NCBI GenBank assembly: GCA_048268485.1
Contig: JBLWVL010000002.1
Location: forward strand, 62,001-126,000
DNA from: Oceanospirillum sp048268485
Lineage (GTDB): Bacteria; Pseudomonadota; Gammaproteobacteria; Pseudomonadales; Halomonadaceae
DNA length: 64,000 nucleotides
Direction: 5' to 3'
Position 1 is the stretch's first letter. Each line of letters starts with the position of its first letter. The notes below the pieces were generated by a model. It was not told the DNA's origin. It worked only from the letters and a program-made list of their open reading frames with translations, and searched no databases. The position numbers were made by a program, and so were the translations under genes. Shown here piece after piece: positions 34,204 to 44,126 of the stretch.

Positions 34204-36279
34204 TTACAATTTTCCGTGCTCACGCAGCAGTGCCAGCAGTCCCGCTTCATCCGTGACCTCGACTCCCAGCTCCTGTGCTTTGGTCAGCTTGGAACCTGCC
34301 GCTTCACCGGCAATAACCAGATGGGTCTTTTGAGACACACTACCGGAAACCTTTGCCCCCAGAGCTTCCAGAGCAGCTTTGGCATCGTTACGCTTCAGCT
34401 GATTCAGGGTGCCAGTCAATACCAGAGTTTGTCCTGCCAGCGGCAACTCTTCTACAGGTGGCCGTGCATCAATGGCAGGCCACTGGATGCCCTCTGCCAG
34501 CAGCGCATCCAGCATCTCCAGGTTATGGGGCTGGCGGAAGAAGGTCACGATATGATGTGCCACAATCGGGCCCACATCCGGCACCTCCAGCAGCTGCTCT
34601 TCAGTGGCGTTTCGGATCGTATCCAGGTCGCAGAGGTGCTGCGCCAACTGTTTGGCGGTAACTTCACCCACCTCACGAATACCCAGCGAGTAGATAAAAC
34701 GTGGCAGTGTCGTCTGTTTAGCTTTTTGCAGGGCATCGAGCAGATTTTGAGCTGATTTAGGCCCCATACGCTCCAGCGCCGCCACAGCATCCACCTTCAG
34801 ATGGAACAGGTCAGTCAGGCTGTTCACCAACCCTTTATCCACCAGAATCTCCACCAGCTTGTCGCCCAAACCATCCACATCCAATGCTTTGCGGGAAGCG
34901 AAATGCTTGATGCCTTCCTTTCGCTGAGCGGCGCACACCAGACCTCCAGAGCAACGAACCACCGCCTCGCCCTCAGCCCGTTCTGTTTCCGAGCCGCAAA
35001 CAGGGCATGTCGCAGGAAAAATAATATCCTTCAGATCATGATTCCCCTCACGGCGCTCCAAAACAACAGAAACAATCTGAGGAATAACATCACCGGCACG
35101 GCGGACAATCACCGTATCGCCGATCTTAACTCCAAGACGAGCCACTTCATCTGCATTATGCAGTGTTGCATTGGATACAGTGACACCGCCAACATAAACC
35201 GGCTCAAGACGGGCAACCGGGGTAATCGCACCGGTACGCCCCACCTGAAACTCAACATCCTTCAGCAGGGTCATCTCTTCCTGTGCCGGGAATTTATAAG
35301 CGATCGCCCAGCGCGGCGCGCGGGAGACAAAGCCAAGCTCCTCCTGCAGGTCCAGTCGGTTGGTTTTAAAGACAATGCCGTCGATCTCAAAGGCCAGCTG
35401 ATCACGGCGCTCGCCTAAGTCACGGTAATAATCCAGACAACCCTGAACACCGGTCACTACCTTGAGTTCAGGATTCAGACGGAAGCCCAAACCACTCAGT
35501 TTCTGCAGCACTTCACTGTGGCGCTCAGGCATAAAACCATCACTGACTTCACCGACACTGTAGGCGCAGAACTCCAGAGGGCGTTTAGCGGTAATGCGGC
35601 TGTCCAGCTGACGCAGACTACCGGCAGCGGCATTGCGCGGGTTCACAAAAACCTTCTCACCGGCTTCAGCTGCGGCCTTATTCAGCTTCTCAAAGCCCGC
35701 TTTCGGCATATAGACTTCGCCACGAACTTCCAGTACTTCAGGCCATTCATTACCATGCAGACGCAGGGGCACCGAGCCGATGGTTTTCACATTCTGGGTG
35801 ATATCTTCACCGGTAGTACCATCGCCGCGGGTCGCTGCCTGAACTAAAAGACCATTCTCGTAACGGATACTCAGTGCAATACCATCCAGTTTGGGCTCAC
35901 AGGCGTATTCGATCTCATCCTCAGTTTTCAGGCGCTCTTTGACCCGCTGATTAAAACGACTGAACTCTTCGTCATCAAAAGCATTATCCAACGACAACAT
36001 AGGGATACTGTGGACTACCTGATTAAACGCCGACAGCGGCATAGCTCCAACGCGCTGGGAAGGGGAATCCGGCGACTGCAGCTCGGGGTGTGCCTCTTCA
36101 AGTGCCTGCAGCTGACGCATCATGCGGTCATATTCTGCATCAGGGATACTGGGGGCATCCTGCACGTAGTAACGGTAGTTATGTTCGTTCAGCTGCTGAC
36201 GCAGACTCTCAATCCGCTGTTCGTGGGTTGGTTGTTCAGAAGATGATGGTTCTGAGGAGGGGCCAGTCAATAAAGGCAT
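34204..36279 (-). CDS. ligA: NAD-dependent DNA ligase
   Basis: 691 residues, all LigA parts: Ia domain (NYRYYVQDAPSIPDAEYD), adenylation site with Lys130 in KLDGIALS, OB fold, Cys4 zinc finger (CPVCGSE…CSGGLVC), helix-hairpin-helix region, and C-terminal BRCT (LAGQTLVLTGTL). It joins nicks in replication using NAD+. The ATG at 36279 is chosen; the frame runs on to 36357 without support. The first 20 residues are a Ser/Pro-rich extra. Last gene of smc–zipA–ligA, with a hairpin terminator between zipA and ligA. Confidence 0.95.
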   Translation of the reverse strand: MPLLTGPSSEPSSSEQPTHEQRIESLRQQLNEHNYRYYVQDAPSIPDAEYDRMMRQLQALEEAHPELQSPDSPSQRVGAMPLSAFNQVVHSIPMLSLDNAFDDEEFSRFNQRVKERLKTEDEIEYACEPKLDGIALSIRYENGLLVQAATRGDGTTGEDITQNVKTIGSVPLRLHGNEWPEVLEVRGEVYMPKAGFEKLNKAAAEAGEKVFVNPRNAAAGSLRQLDSRITAKRPLEFCAYSVGEVSDGFMPERHSEVLQKLSGLGFRLNPELKVVTGVQGCLDYYRDLGERRDQLAFEIDGIVFKTNRLDLQEELGFVSRAPRWAIAYKFPAQEEMTLLKDVEFQVGRTGAITPVARLEPVYVGGVTVSNATLHNADEVARLGVKIGDTVIVRRAGDVIPQIVSVVLERREGNHDLKDIIFPATCPVCGSETERAEGEAVVRCSGGLVCAAQRKEGIKHFASRKALDVDGLGDKLVEILVDKGLVNSLTDLFHLKVDAVAALERMGPKSAQNLLDALQKAKQTTLPRFIYSLGIREVGEVTAKQLAQHLCDLDTIRNATEEQLLEVPDVGPIVAHHIVTFFRQPHNLEMLDALLAEGIQWPAIDARPPVEELPLAGQTLVLTGTLNQLKRNDAKAALEALGAKVSGSVSQKTHLVIAGEAAGSKLTKAQELGVEVTDEAGLLALLREHGKL

Positions 36280-36347
36280 AACAATCTCGGTACAGGATTT
36301 AAAATATAGATCGGTATTCAGTTGTATAAAGGCATCAACCAAAAGCA

Positions 36348-36374
36348 GCAAAACCACCCTGCGGTGGTTTTGAA
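36348..36374 (-). terminator. Hairpin terminator between zipA and ligA
   Basis: AAACCACC (36351-36358) pairs with GGTGGTTT (36363-36370) around CTGC. On the minus strand TTTTG follows, a moderate tail. It may reduce reading from zipA into ligA. Confidence 0.6.
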
Positions 36375-36470
36375 GCCGGTTACAGAGGCAAACTGCAACT
36401 CTGATAGTTTAACCTGAAGACCATGAAGAAAGAACTTAACCAGTCTATCTCCTCGGCATTTACCTCAGTG

Positions 36471-38036
36471 TCAGCGCATCCGCGCCAGCTGCTTGCGGCG
36501 CTCAAATTCCTGAATCCGCTGTTTGTAGTGTTCTATGGTCTGTGGTGTCATCACACTACGGTTTTCATCTCTCAGTTCACCACTCATGTGCCGTACAATA
36601 ACCTTTGCGGTCTCCAGCATCATGGTAAAGCATTCCTGGCTATTGCCTGGGGCCGGTAGGCCCATTACAAAAGAAACGCTCGGAATATAAAGGTCATCAA
36701 GCTGATCAATGTCAAAAACACCGGGCTCTACAGAGCTGAGCATCGAGAACTGAATCTGAGGGCCATCTTCTGTTTTGGCAAAGCGATGGAACACTCCCAT
36801 AGCGCCTATCTGCATGCCGCACTGCATGACGACATGTAACAGTGCTGCGCCATGGAAACCCCGGTCATCTTTACACTTCACATGCATCATCAACAGCTCA
36901 TCAGCATCTGCAATCTGACCTCGCTCTTCATCTGCACTCAGCAGGAACTTACGCTTAACGGAGGTACTTTTTCTGGCACTACTGCGCTCCACGGGCTCTT
37001 CATCGATAACGGATGGCTGCTGCGCACTGGCTTGCTTTTGCTTAAGGGCCGCTGCTTTATGGGCCATTTCCTGCTGCTGACGATACTGTCGCTCAGCCAA
37101 ACTAATCTCATCTGCAACCGGTACCCGCTGCTTCATGCGCTCTAATGGCCGGGGCCCTGTATGCTTGCCCTGAATACGCCGCACGGCTGCCTTAACAGGG
37201 TCAGTCTCCTCCAGAGCAGCTGCTTCTACCTCAGCTTCTTTCCGTTTCTGTTGTTCCAGCTTTTGCTCTTCCTCCAGACGGCGGGCTTTAGCTGCAGCAA
37301 AACGCTTCTCTAAAGGCTCAAGAGGCTCCAGATCATTCAGGTCATCATCAACCGGATCAAATGCCGTTATATGCAGATTATGATCATCAGATACGGGGGC
37401 AGCAGCTCCTTCTGCCTGAGGAGGAACAGCAGGCTCAGCTTCGGCCGGAGAAGTCTCCACAGAAGGAGTATCAGTATCATTAACTGACGCCAACTCCGGG
37501 TTATTTGTTAATTCAGCCTCATTAAGAGGTGTATCATGCGCATCCGTTAACTCAGCCTCTAACTCAGCCTCCGGGGAGAAGTCCCGTTCCTGGTCAATAT
37601 CCGCTTTTCCATCCTCTGACGCTTGTGGATAAATCTCATCATCGGCATCAGAGGTATAGGTATGGTCATTGGCTTCAGTAAAATCTACGACGTCAGGAGT
37701 TTGTTCATCAAAGTACGAAGCCGATTCCTGATCGTAGGGGTCTTCATGTAATGATATATCTGTTTCTGCCTCTGTTGTTTCTGTCTCTGTTTCAATCTCA
37801 ACTTCGTGGCGTAATACAGGAATCGGATCATCATCAAACACTTCAACATCATGACTCTTTATCACTCGGGCACCGCCAGAGGGCAACTCTCTGCGCAGTT
37901 GCTCTTGCCGGGCACGTTCCTCTTCATCAACATGCTCACCCTGGGCGTCCGCTTTGCGCATACGCCGGATACCATCGGCTATAATCAGCAACAAAATCAA
38001 ACCACCCAAAACCATCAGCCACTCACGTAAGCCCAT
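36471..38036 (-). CDS. zipA: Cell division protein ZipA
   Basis: 521 residues. An N-terminal membrane span (about 5-22, EWLMVLGGLILLLII), then basic residues, a long acidic linker (about 50-250, many Asp/Glu and Pro), a Lys/Gln-rich coiled stretch (about 260-345), and the C-terminal FtsZ-binding domain (about 360-510). ZipA tethers FtsZ to the membrane early in division. It is longer than the E. coli protein (about 330) because of the linker. It follows smc by 81 bases. Confidence 0.92.
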   Translation of the reverse strand: MGLREWLMVLGGLILLLIIADGIRRMRKADAQGEHVDEEERARQEQLRRELPSGGARVIKSHDVEVFDDDPIPVLRHEVEIETETETTEAETDISLHEDPYDQESASYFDEQTPDVVDFTEANDHTYTSDADDEIYPQASEDGKADIDQERDFSPEAELEAELTDAHDTPLNEAELTNNPELASVNDTDTPSVETSPAEAEPAVPPQAEGAAAPVSDDHNLHITAFDPVDDDLNDLEPLEPLEKRFAAAKARRLEEEQKLEQQKRKEAEVEAAALEETDPVKAAVRRIQGKHTGPRPLERMKQRVPVADEISLAERQYRQQQEMAHKAAALKQKQASAQQPSVIDEEPVERSSARKSTSVKRKFLLSADEERGQIADADELLMMHVKCKDDRGFHGAALLHVVMQCGMQIGAMGVFHRFAKTEDGPQIQFSMLSSVEPGVFDIDQLDDLYIPSVSFVMGLPAPGNSQECFTMMLETAKVIVRHMSGELRDENRSVMTPQTIEHYKQRIQEFERRKQLARMR

Positions 38037-38117
38037 GCAGTTAAAACCCTGTATAAATAGTTAATTATTGACTCAGATTCATTGACTTTGACTATTTTAC
38101 GCTACAAAAGAAAACAT

Positions 38118-41100
38118 TTATACGTCTACAAGCGCTGTTGCTTCATCTATGTCAACCGCCACAATTCGGGATACCCCTGGCTCCTGCATCGTTACTCCCA
38201 TTAAATGATCAGCCATCTCCATAGCAATTTTATTGTGACTGATATAGATAAACTGAAGATGCTCTGACATCTCTTTAACAATATTGGCATATCGACCAAC
38301 ATTGGCATCATCCAGAGGTGCATCCACTTCGTCTAACATACAGAACGGGGCTGGGTTCAACTGAAAAATTGAGAAGACCAGGGCAATTGCCGTCAGGGCT
38401 TTTTCCCCCCCGGACAAAAGGTGGATGGTACTGTTTTTCTTACCCGGCGGACGGGCCATGATGGAAACACCGGTTTCCAGCAGATCATCACCGGTCAGCG
38501 CCAACCAGGCACTACCACCACCAAAGACTTTAGGAAACAGGCGCTGCAGCCAACCGTTCACCTCATCAAAGGTCTGCTTGAAGCGCTGACGGGTTTCTTT
38601 GTCGATCTTACGAATCGCACTTTCTAACATACCCAGAGCCTGAGTCAGTTCATCATGCTGAGCATCCAGGTACTGTTTACGCTCCAGCTGGGCTTCATAC
38701 TCTTCTATCGCCGCTAGGTTAATGGCACCCAGTCGTTTGATCTTTTCACTGACCTCGTTCTGCTGTTCCTGCCAGCTGTTCGCTGTGGCATCCTCCGGCA
38801 GACCGTTGAGCAGATCATCCAGATCACCACCTATCTCATCCAACTGCTCATTGATACCTTCACGCTGTACCGACAGTGCCTGCTGTTGCATACGCATTTT
38901 TTCCAGCTCGGTACGCACCCGCTCCAGATCCCGTTCGTGTTCTGTGCGGCTTTTTTCCAGCTGACGCATGGCATCATTCAGCTGATGAGCTTTTTCACGT
39001 ACACTCATCAGCTTCTGCTCTTCCTCTGCTTTACGTTCGATCAACTCATCCAGCAGGAGTTCGCTGTCTTCCTTCGGCTCCTGTACATCTTCCAGATGCA
39101 TCAGCAGGTCTTCACGTTTTTCCCGCAGACGTTCCAGCTGCTGCTCGATGCGCTCAATGCCTTTCTCTGCCAGCTGCTTCTGACCGGTCAGTTCCTGACG
39201 TCGTAATGCCAGCTGGTGCAGTTTGTCACGCTCAAGACGGACGGCCTGGCGCTTCTGTTCGTAAACTTCTTTTGTTCGGTTTCGGTCGGCCTGCAGATGC
39301 TCCCGCTCTTCCGAGAACTGCTCCACCTGCTCCAGCGCCAGCTGCCAGTTTTCACGGGCCTCTTCCAGCAGATTTTGCTCTTCTTCTTCCCGCGCCTGAA
39401 TCTGCGCCAGCTCTTCATTCAGATGGCGCTGACGATCGTTAAACTGTTCTTGCTTCAATTGGCGGGTACGGATCTGACCATCCCATTCACTTTTCTGACG
39501 CTGAACCGACATGCGCTGATCCGCCAACTGACCGGCACGGTTTTCCAGTTCCTGCTGTCGGCTCTTTAGCTGATCCAGAATTTCGTCCAGCTCTACCAGA
39601 CGCTCACGCCCAATCTTCAGATCCTGTTCCAACTGTTCGATATCCCGGGCACGGTTCAGCACACCGGCTGCCTGGGTATTACCTCTGTGATAACGCAGCC
39701 AACCGTGACCAAGCCAGAGACCTTCTTCGCTGATCACTGAATAACCCAAGGGTAACTGAGCCAGTCGCTGTATACCCGCCTCCACAGAGTCGACCACAAC
39801 CACCTGCAACAGACGCTCCGGCAGCTCTCCCTGATTGACGGATACCTGAGCAGCCAGGGTCTCGTTTTCACTGACATTAGCAGCCAGTTGCGGCCGAGGA
39901 TAATCGGAAGCGATAAAGGTAAAATCCACTTTGTCGCGTTCAAGGAGACCATTGGCCAGCTCCGGTAGTTGCAGCTGCTTGCAGGTTAAGCCCTGTAACT
40001 GTGCTTCCAATACCGTTTCCACTGCTTGCGCCCAACGGGGTGCGACTTCAAGAACTTCGGCCAGTTTTGGTGCTTCGGATAACCCTTGACGGGCCAACCA
40101 GGACTGCTGGGCAGGATCATCCTCAGCTAAAGCAGCATCCTGCAGCGCCTGCAGTGAGGCCAGGCGACCTGAGTTAACCTGCAGCTGTTCCTGCAGGTTT
40201 TCACGCTCTTTCTGACGCTCGGCCATCTGCTCACGGCAGGTTTGTAAGGACTCTTTCTGAGTCTCTGCATCCTCTTCCAGAGATTCCAGCTGAAGCTCAA
40301 ATTCCAGTGCAGTTTCCTGCATCAACTCCAGTTCTTCGTCATTCTCTTCTGGAGCCTCCAGACCATTAAGCTGGTCATGCACACGGGCATAACGCTGCTT
40401 CAGATCGTTCAAAGAGCGCTCATACTGCTGAATATTGGATTGCGACAGCTCCGCATCTCTGCGGTACTGCTGATCTTTCTGGTTAAAACTGTCCCAACGG
40501 TGCTGCCACTGCTGCACGTTTTCTTCCGCTTCTTCCAGCGCCATCTCCAGTGCTTCACTGGCTTCCTGCTGCATCTCAAATTCAGGTTCCAGTTCATCCA
40601 GCAGCAACATCACATCCTGCAGGCGCTCTTTGTCCTGCTGCTGCTCCTGGTGGTTTTCCTGAATTTGACGATCTACGTCCAGCAAATCAGTATGCAGCTG
40701 CTGCCCTCGCTGTTTCTGGTGGGTCATTTGCTGTTCAAGGCGGGAGATCTGGTTGCCTAATTCGTAGAAGCTGGCCTGAAATTGCTCCAGCTGCTCGTTG
40801 GCTTCCTGATGCTGTTGGCGGCTTTCTTCGATCTCGCTTTCCGCACGACGCAAGGCAAAGAGGTGTTTCTCGGAGCGAATTTCAAGATCGCTGATCACAG
40901 CGGCATACTGACGGACCTGCACATCCAGATCTCGCCAACGAATCGCCCGTAGCTGACCTTTTAAGCGACGTTCCTGAGCCTTCAATTCGCGGTAACGGTG
41001 CGCCGCTTCCGCCTGACGCTGCAAACGTTGCAGCTGGCGTTCCAGCTCATCACGGATATCCTGCAGGCGCTCCAGGTTTTCGTGGGTGCGGCGCATCCGG

Positions 41101-41645
41101 TTTTCAGTCTCCCGGCGACGCTCTTTATATTTGGATATACCGGCGGCTTCTTCGATGGTGTTACGCAACTCTTCCGGTTTGGCTTCAATCAGACGGGAGA
41201 TCATCCCCTGCTCGATAATGGCATAACTACGGGAACCAAGACCCGTGCCGAGAAAGATTTCGGTGATGTCTTTACGGCGGCATTTGGTGCCATTGAGATA
41301 ATAACTGGACTGACCTTCCCGGGTAACCTGACGTTTCAGGGCGATCTCAGCATATTGACCATACTGACCTTTCAGAGTGCCATCGCTATTATCAAACACC
41401 AGCTCAATAGATGCCTGTCCAACGGGTTTACGGGCGGTGGAACCGTTGAAGATAACATCCGTCATGGACTCGCCACGCAGGTGCTTAGCTGAGCTCTCTC
41501 CCATCACCCAGCGTACGGCATCAATAATATTGGATTTACCGCAGCCATTCGGGCCAACCACACAGGTCATGTTTTTAGTGAAAGGCACCGTGGTGGGGTC
41601 GACAAAGGATTTGAACCCTGCCAATCGAATACATTTTAGCCGCAT
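38118..41645 (-). CDS. smc: Chromosome segregation ATPase SMC
   Basis: 1175 residues. Walker A GPNGCGKSN at 31-39, two long coiled coils (about 170-500 and 670-1010), hinge (about 515-640), C-terminal signature LLSGGEKALTAIAL and Walker B FCMLDEVDAPLDD. It forms condensin with ScpA and ScpB, both encoded in this window. A full-length SMC (not MukB) is usual in Pseudomonas-like gammaproteobacteria. Confidence 0.96.
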   Translation of the reverse strand: MRLKCIRLAGFKSFVDPTTVPFTKNMTCVVGPNGCGKSNIIDAVRWVMGESSAKHLRGESMTDVIFNGSTARKPVGQASIELVFDNSDGTLKGQYGQYAEIALKRQVTREGQSSYYLNGTKCRRKDITEIFLGTGLGSRSYAIIEQGMISRLIEAKPEELRNTIEEAAGISKYKERRRETENRMRRTHENLERLQDIRDELERQLQRLQRQAEAAHRYRELKAQERRLKGQLRAIRWRDLDVQVRQYAAVISDLEIRSEKHLFALRRAESEIEESRQQHQEANEQLEQFQASFYELGNQISRLEQQMTHQKQRGQQLHTDLLDVDRQIQENHQEQQQDKERLQDVMLLLDELEPEFEMQQEASEALEMALEEAEENVQQWQHRWDSFNQKDQQYRRDAELSQSNIQQYERSLNDLKQRYARVHDQLNGLEAPEENDEELELMQETALEFELQLESLEEDAETQKESLQTCREQMAERQKERENLQEQLQVNSGRLASLQALQDAALAEDDPAQQSWLARQGLSEAPKLAEVLEVAPRWAQAVETVLEAQLQGLTCKQLQLPELANGLLERDKVDFTFIASDYPRPQLAANVSENETLAAQVSVNQGELPERLLQVVVVDSVEAGIQRLAQLPLGYSVISEEGLWLGHGWLRYHRGNTQAAGVLNRARDIEQLEQDLKIGRERLVELDEILDQLKSRQQELENRAGQLADQRMSVQRQKSEWDGQIRTRQLKQEQFNDRQRHLNEELAQIQAREEEEQNLLEEARENWQLALEQVEQFSEEREHLQADRNRTKEVYEQKRQAVRLERDKLHQLALRRQELTGQKQLAEKGIERIEQQLERLREKREDLLMHLEDVQEPKEDSELLLDELIERKAEEEQKLMSVREKAHQLNDAMRQLEKSRTEHERDLERVRTELEKMRMQQQALSVQREGINEQLDEIGGDLDDLLNGLPEDATANSWQEQQNEVSEKIKRLGAINLAAIEEYEAQLERKQYLDAQHDELTQALGMLESAIRKIDKETRQRFKQTFDEVNGWLQRLFPKVFGGGSAWLALTGDDLLETGVSIMARPPGKKNSTIHLLSGGEKALTAIALVFSIFQLNPAPFCMLDEVDAPLDDANVGRYANIVKEMSEHLQFIYISHNKIAMEMADHLMGVTMQEPGVSRIVAVDIDEATALVDV

Positions 41646-41689
41646 AGCCTGCCGTTACCTGAGTCCCTGTTGCATTTTTTCGGGTACAA

Positions 41690-41724
41690 AACAAAGCAGG
41701 GCTAAAAAGCCCTGCCTTATTATT
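41690..41724. terminator. Terminator after the ccm operon
   Basis: The stem GCAGGGCT (41696-41703)/AGCCCTGC (41708-41715) closes an AAAA loop; on the minus strand TTTGTTTTG follows. It separates ccmI from smc. Confidence 0.8.
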
Positions 41725-41781
41725 GTGCTGTTTTCTGCCGCCGGACAGCACTTAATAATACCATCCGCCCGGCAGTTAAGA

Positions 41782-42999
41782 TTACTGAATCTGATCTGTG
41801 ATGACCAGCTTCACAACCTCTTTGTGACTCACCAGATAGGGGCCACTCATCCCCTGCCAATCACCGGACTGAGGCTCCGGCGTCCCTCCCTTGGCAATAC
41901 GAGCCGTCAGGTTAACCTGCTCGGCACTGGACAGGCGCGCCATAGGGGCAACCGCCATGGAATCATCCAATGTAATCGTTATTGGCAGATCCGCTACTGT
42001 CAGACGGGCTGCGGCCAGCGGCATTGGAGGCCCACCCTGAGGCGCCCGGGCAAAGATAAAGACGGTATCTGTTGAACTTGCTGCAGCTTTTGCTGCATCG
42101 CTCAGATTCACTTCAATTTTAATGGAAGGCCCGACAACAGCCATATCCGCCGTTTCACCCTGTTCTTCCAGGCGACGCACGGCTTCGCTGACACCAGCAC
42201 GGATCGCATTCGCACTGTTCGGATCTCCAATAAATTTCAGCGCCTGCTGCCAATAACTGATCGCTTCACGATAATCACCCGACTCAAAGGCAGAGATACC
42301 ACGCAGCCCCAGTGCAGCAGCCTCATTTGGATCCGCTTGTAATGCTTCATCCAATAAAGCATCGATCTGAGGCGTCATCACATTCTGGTTCGCAAAATAA
42401 AGAGCCTGAGCATACTGAGCCAGTGCAACAGCACTACGCCCATCGATACGGATCACTTCTTTAATCGCATCTGCTGCATCGGCAAAACGTCCCATATTCA
42501 TATAGGTACGCGCCAGCAGGAACCAGCCATCGGCACTATCAGGGTTTTGCTTAAGACTCTGTTCAAGACGGCCAACCAGCTCTTCCACTGAAGGCATATC
42601 ACCATTTTGTCGCTCTAATGCCAGGGCAACACCACCGCTATTACCTTTAACAAAGTACCAGCCTACAGAGCTTACCAGAACCAGGCCGATCAACACTAAA
42701 CTCAGTAGAATACCCGGTCGGGTAGAGCGTAAAACCGGAATATCTTTATCGCCCACATCATCCAGCAGAGTCTGTTCCAACTCTGATTTCATCTGTTCAA
42801 ACTGTTCCGGTAGCAGGTTACCCTGCTCCAGCTCATTGTTCAGCTCCTGCAGTCGTTGACGAAACATCGCCACATTCTGCTCAGTTAGCTCTTCTTCCGT
42901 CAGGCTTTGGGCCTGGTTACGGTTTCTTACCAGAGGCAGCAATACAAAGATGGCTGCCAGTGCAGACATAGCTGCAATACCGATCCAGAGAGGTGTCAT
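41782..42999 (-). CDS. ccmI: Cytochrome c biogenesis protein CcmI
   Basis: 405 residues. Two membrane spans (about 5-22 and 95-115) flank a cytoplasmic coiled segment; a periplasmic TPR region (about 130-290) follows, then a C-terminal beta domain (about 305-400). CcmI presents apocytochrome c to the CcmF/H haem lyase. ATG at 42999 gives the usual start (MTPLWIG); a TTG at 43014 is in frame. It is the last gene of the ccm operon. Confidence 0.9.
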   Translation of the reverse strand: MTPLWIGIAAMSALAAIFVLLPLVRNRNQAQSLTEEELTEQNVAMFRQRLQELNNELEQGNLLPEQFEQMKSELEQTLLDDVGDKDIPVLRSTRPGILLSLVLIGLVLVSSVGWYFVKGNSGGVALALERQNGDMPSVEELVGRLEQSLKQNPDSADGWFLLARTYMNMGRFADAADAIKEVIRIDGRSAVALAQYAQALYFANQNVMTPQIDALLDEALQADPNEAAALGLRGISAFESGDYREAISYWQQALKFIGDPNSANAIRAGVSEAVRRLEEQGETADMAVVGPSIKIEVNLSDAAKAAASSTDTVFIFARAPQGGPPMPLAAARLTVADLPITITLDDSMAVAPMARLSSAEQVNLTARIAKGGTPEPQSGDWQGMSGPYLVSHKEVVKLVITDQIQ

Positions 43000-43086
43000 A
43001 TCTCTTAAACTCAACTATCGGTGAATCCAACGCCAGCGTACCGGCGACGTGTAGTGCTTTAAAACATACTCACATTTGATCCGACA

Positions 43087-43587
43087 TCAGTCCGAATGCT
43101 TATTCAGCAATTTGTTCAGCCGCTCGCGATCTTCTTCTGAAATCTGCTGGGCATCTTTCGCTGCTTTGCGATTGCCACGCAGCAAGAAAAAAACAACCAT
43201 GCCCGCCAGAAGCAGTAGTGCGAATGGACCGAACCAGAGCAGATAGGTCAGTGAGTTTACCGGCGGCTCGTACAGCACAAAATTGCCGTAGCGGGCGACC
43301 ATAAAGTCAAGAATTTCATCATCGGTATACCCTTCGTTCAACAAGCGGTAAACCTGCTGACGCAGATCCGCAGCGATACCGGCATCGGAGTCAATGATGT
43401 TCTGGTTCTGACATTTCGGACAACGCAGTACCGCTGCTAACTCCTGATAACGGGTGCGCAGCTCATCATTTTTAAATTCGAAGGCATCGATAGTTGCCTG
43501 AACAGCCGGAGCGTAGGAAAGCGCAGCAACTGCGGACAGAGCAATCAGCAGAGCCAACCACAGAGCTTTTATCTTGTTCAGCGCCAT
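43087..43587 (-). CDS. ccmH: Cytochrome c maturation protein CcmH
   Basis: 166 residues: signal peptide (about 1-30), thiol motif LRCPKCQNQNI that reduces the apocytochrome CxxCH, three-helix bundle, and a C-terminal membrane span (about 105-125). The ATG at 43587 has GGAGGTAGGTGA upstream and starts 8 bases after the ccmG stop. Confidence 0.93.
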   Translation of the reverse strand: MALNKIKALWLALLIALSAVAALSYAPAVQATIDAFEFKNDELRTRYQELAAVLRCPKCQNQNIIDSDAGIAADLRQQVYRLLNEGYTDDEILDFMVARYGNFVLYEPPVNSLTYLLWFGPFALLLLAGMVVFFLLRGNRKAAKDAQQISEEDRERLNKLLNKHSD

Positions 43588-43595
43588 GCGTTCAC

Positions 43596-44126
43596 CTACC
43601 TCCATTTGTTAACTTCCGGCAGTAACTCGTTCAGCCAGACCTGACGGTCAATCACCCCCACAAAGCGATAGCGGACAATACCGTCTTTATCGACAATATA
43701 GGTTTCCGGTGCGCCATAAACGCCAAGATCAAGACCAACACGACCATCCTCATCAAACAGGCTGAACTGGTAAGGGTCCATATATTCATCCAGCCAACGG
43801 ATCGCTTCCGGGCGGGTATCCTTGTAATTCAGACCGAAGATTTTCAGACCACTCTCTTTAGCAATACGCACCAGCTCCGGATGCTCCTGCCGGCAGGCTA
43901 CACACCAGGTTGCCCAGACGTTAACCAGAGACACCTCACCTTTAAGGGCGTCTGCAGTAATCGATGCGTTCTCATTTTTCACGGTGCTCAGATTGAAAGC
44001 AGGGAATGGCTTACCGACCAAAGCTGAAGGAAGTTCACGAGGGTCGAGTTTCAGGCCCTGCCAGAGAAAAATACCCATAATGAAAAAGATCACCAGTGGG
44101 ATAAAAAACATCAGACGGCGCTTCAC
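43596..44126 (-). CDS. ccmG: Thiol:disulfide interchange protein CcmG/DsbE
   Basis: 176 residues with an N-terminal membrane anchor (about 7-24) and a thioredoxin fold whose active site is WCVAC (Cys75, Cys78); GAPETYIVDKDG is the cis-Pro region. It keeps the apocytochrome haem-binding cysteines reduced in the periplasm. ATG overlaps the ccmF stop. Confidence 0.94.
   Translation of the reverse strand: MKRRLMFFIPLVIFFIMGIFLWQGLKLDPRELPSALVGKPFPAFNLSTVKNENASITADALKGEVSLVNVWATWCVACRQEHPELVRIAKESGLKIFGLNYKDTRPEAIRWLDEYMDPYQFSLFDEDGRVGLDLGVYGAPETYIVDKDGIVRYRFVGVIDRQVWLNELLPEVNKWR

Noticed and set aside
38876..39442. Long plus-strand frame inside smc (and similar ones in ccmF, the VTT fusion and cheA)
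   Set aside because: They are antisense to well-recognised conserved genes and show no protein-like motifs.
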